The position numbers were made by a program, and so were the translations under genes. Below the pieces are notes generated by a model. The model had not been told where the DNA came from and searched no databases. It saw only the letters and a program-made list of their open reading frames with translations. DNA of 64,000 nucleotides from the NCBI GenBank assembly GCA_902461935.1, contig CABPZP010000005.1, positions 24,312-88,311 on the forward strand, written 5' to 3'. Each line of letters starts with the position of its first letter. Positions within the stretch are counted from its first letter, which is position 1. The stretch comes from Merdicola sp905200315. GTDB taxonomy: Bacteria; Bacillota; Clostridia; TANB77; CAG-508. Below, piece after piece: positions 62,103 to 64,000 of this stretch.

Positions 62103-63057
62103 TTATTCATTATTCAAAAAATTCATCACTAAATCTATAATTACTTCTTTTTCCTTTGGATTCGATTCAGCAATTAATAAAGTAAGAGCCGTTAATGTAT
62201 TATTATCAATTACTTGTTTACCGTTTTTATATAATATTCCGTAAAAATTTAGAAAATATATAAACAAAGTTGCTGCAATTCTTTTATTGCCATCTGCAAA
62301 TACATGATTTTTTACTATTAAATATAAAAAATTCGCTCCTTTTTCTTCTATACTTTTGTAGATATCCTGTCCGTGCAAAACTTTGATAAATGTTACCAAT
62401 AATTGATTCCAATCCTTTATCTCTTTCAACTGCAAAAAGAGAACTTTCTTCGTTAAATCTTAATTTATTGATTATGTTTATGCATTCCTGGTATTCAATT
62501 TTTCTATCGTCTATATTTCCTTCGATTTTCTTTAAAGTTCTATGATCATAATCATCTAATAAGTCTAATGCTTTTGAATATCCTCCAATTACTTTTAATA
62601 TTTCTTTTGCATCATTTCCTTCTAGTCTTTCATCAATACGATTAGCAATATCTATTAATTTTATAGTTTTTTCCAAATATTCTAATCTTTTTTGATTTAC
62701 TGCATAACCTTTTAGCATGTAATCTTTTAATATTTTGTTTGCCCATTTTCTGAAAACAATACCCTGTGATGATTTAACACGATATCCAATTGATATAATT
62801 ACATCAAGATTGTAATATTCTACATTGTATTTTTTTCCATCTTTAGCAGTTGTCGCAAATTTTGCGACAACTGAATTATCATCTTTTAATTCTTCCTTTA
62901 AAGCATTATTAATATGTTTTCCTATTGTCTTTATATCTCTATCAAATAAATCTGCTAACTGTTGTCTATTAAGCCACACAGTTTCATCTTTTAGGTTTAC
63001 TTCTAATCTTACTCCTTGGTTTTCAAATAAAATAATTTCATTCTTTTTTTCGTCCAT
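62103..63057 (-). pseudogene. RhuM-Fic fusion gene with one frameshift
   Basis: The first frame (257 codons from 63057) starts MDEKKNEIILFENQGVRLEV and has the RhuM-type DNA-binding pattern QQLADLFDRDIKTIGKHI. After SIIGNIYQSF it leaves frame. The second frame continues GQDIYKSIEEKGANFLYLIV and carries the Fic motif HVFADGNKR used for AMP transfer, to the stop at 62103. The break is at AGTTTTGCACGG (~62380): dropping one base gives one ~315-residue RhuM-Fic protein. The ribosome site is AAGGATG. Without the shift the Fic half is not made. Confidence 0.8.
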
Positions 63058-63228
63058 ACGAACACATCCTTTATTATATAAAATTTAATTCTTAGTATAT
63101 TTGTTAGTACTTATATATTACAATTTTTAGTATTTTTGAACTATTGTACATATTTTATAATAAGAACAAATATTTGTCTATAGTTTAAAATAAAAGTATT
63201 AATTATTTTTATTCGAAAGTGTCGTGGC
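63058..63228. other. AT-rich gap upstream of RhuM-Fic
   Basis: This is presumably the promoter region of the minus-strand operon, but I cannot single out one clear pair of hexamers. No other feature is seen. Confidence 0.4.
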
Positions 63229-64000
63229 ATCAAAGTTTTGTGCAATAAGAGATAGGAGTAAAATAATAGAACCCCTTATCAAGGTCTTACCCACAAGTTC
63301 TTGTAACCATTAGCCTTAACGGCTTTACTAGCTATTTATCAGATATCGTTTGACTAACATTATTACTTTATAATTTATTACTTGCAATAATGTTAGTCTA
63401 GTCCCAGATATTTATTTCTAAAATCAATTTTAAATCAGTTTTATAATTTATCCTTATAATTTTACATCTAAATAATTTTTCTATTTAAAATTTAATTTTA
63501 TTACTTAATAATTTTTATTTTATATTATATTTTATATAAATTTTCCAAAAATTTTCAAAATGCCTATTTCTCTATATTTGCCGTATTTTACCAACAACAA
63601 ACTATAAGCCTTAAAAATAAAAACGGCTTAAAATCGATTCTCGTGCGTCGCTTTTTTGAGGTATTTTTGCATTTTTTTATATACCTATATAAGCATATAA
63701 AAATTAGTCATTTTTTATCTAAAAACTCTCAAACCCAGAATTATCAATATTTTGCTAAAATACTAAACAACAAGTTATATGGCTTAAGTATAAAAATGGC
63801 TTAAAATCGATTCTCGTAAGCCGTTATTTTAGAGCTTTTAGAGATTACTTTAGCATCTGCAGATAATTATAAAAATTGCATATATATAACTAAAATTTTC
63901 ATAAACAACTCAAATAAATCTAAATCTAATGTTTAGATGAATAATTTAATATTGCAATATTGTAATTGGCTTAAAATTGATTTTAACAAGTTTAAATTAT
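63229..64000. repeat. AT-rich modular non-coding block IV (runs off the window)
   Basis: The block starts with ATCAAAGTTTTGTGCAATAA (63229-63248) and GATAGGAG. A perfect hairpin GACTAACATTATT / AATAATGTTAGTC lies at 63352-63398. Core motif copies are at 63627, 63800 and 63970. Bases ~63545-63660 resemble 57505-57620 of block I, and ~63768-64000 resemble 60995-61235 of block III. No gene is visible. Confidence 0.75.

Noticed and set aside
57394..63987. CRISPR array
   Set aside because: Repeat copies are irregularly spaced (about 165 bases to several kb), differ in sequence, and no cas gene is present.
57244..64000. Integron cassette array with attC sites
   Set aside because: The repeats do not show the GTTRRRY / RYYYAAC core pairs of attC, and there is no integrase gene in the window.

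Overview
The window is AT-rich DNA with strong AGGAGG-type ribosome sites, TTGACA/TATAAT promoters, short T-tailed terminators and a Firmicutes core gene set (mreB, whiA, rho, secA-prfB with the RF2 frameshift, efp, yabP-yabQ-divIC, a YtvI-like protein). I infer a low-GC, ancestrally endospore-forming, anaerobic Clostridia lineage, perhaps an uncultured gut clostridium. The species cannot be named from the sequence alone.

From 0.1 to 57 kb the window is mostly housekeeping. 0.1-6.7 kb: an exported beta-helix protein, an acyl-CoA synthetase, a CMP-kinase-like enzyme, murD, a Pro-rich protein and a Cys-rich CBS protein. 7-17 kb: galE, efp, a zinc-ribbon partner, cysE, uvrA, pyk, mreB. 17-24 kb: tRNA-Leu, a DUF975/CmpB membrane fusion, a large coiled-coil protein, deoB and an IS4 transposase remnant. 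24-27 kb: prmC-whiA-hemW. 27-32 kb: two pilin-like surface genes (one broken) flanking rplU-rpmA, then rnpB. 32.7-41 kb: an FAD oxidoreductase, a DUF3990 two-gene module, a GT-C enzyme, polA, a lytic transglycosylase and a YtvI-like protein. 41-57 kb: secA, an unusual cohesin/dockerin/pectate-lyase membrane protein, prfB, aspartokinase, an HNH protein, the yabP-yabQ-divIC cluster (yabQ broken), rho, a beta-CASP nuclease and a soluble AAA-M41 protease.

From 57 to 64 kb the character changes to long AT-rich non-coding blocks separating one- or two-gene modules, several of them toxin-like or decayed. The blocks share ordered sub-repeats (a TTGCACAAAA-type hairpin, repeated copies of CTTAAAATYGATTYTCG, and a pyrimidine-rich end), so the region reads as a modular array. 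One module is a complete type III toxin-antitoxin locus: promoter, two 48-nt RNA repeats whose pseudoknot pairing covaries, terminator, and a ToxN-superfamily RNase gene.

Two other themes run through the window. First, a family of GC-rich palindromes beginning TGTAGGGG lies only between genes; some copies double as terminators. Second, single-base frameshifts occur only in dispensable genes (yabQ, a pilin-like gene, RhuM-Fic, a gene beside the type III toxin), while more than 25 kb of core genes is intact. This argues for real gene decay rather than general assembly error.
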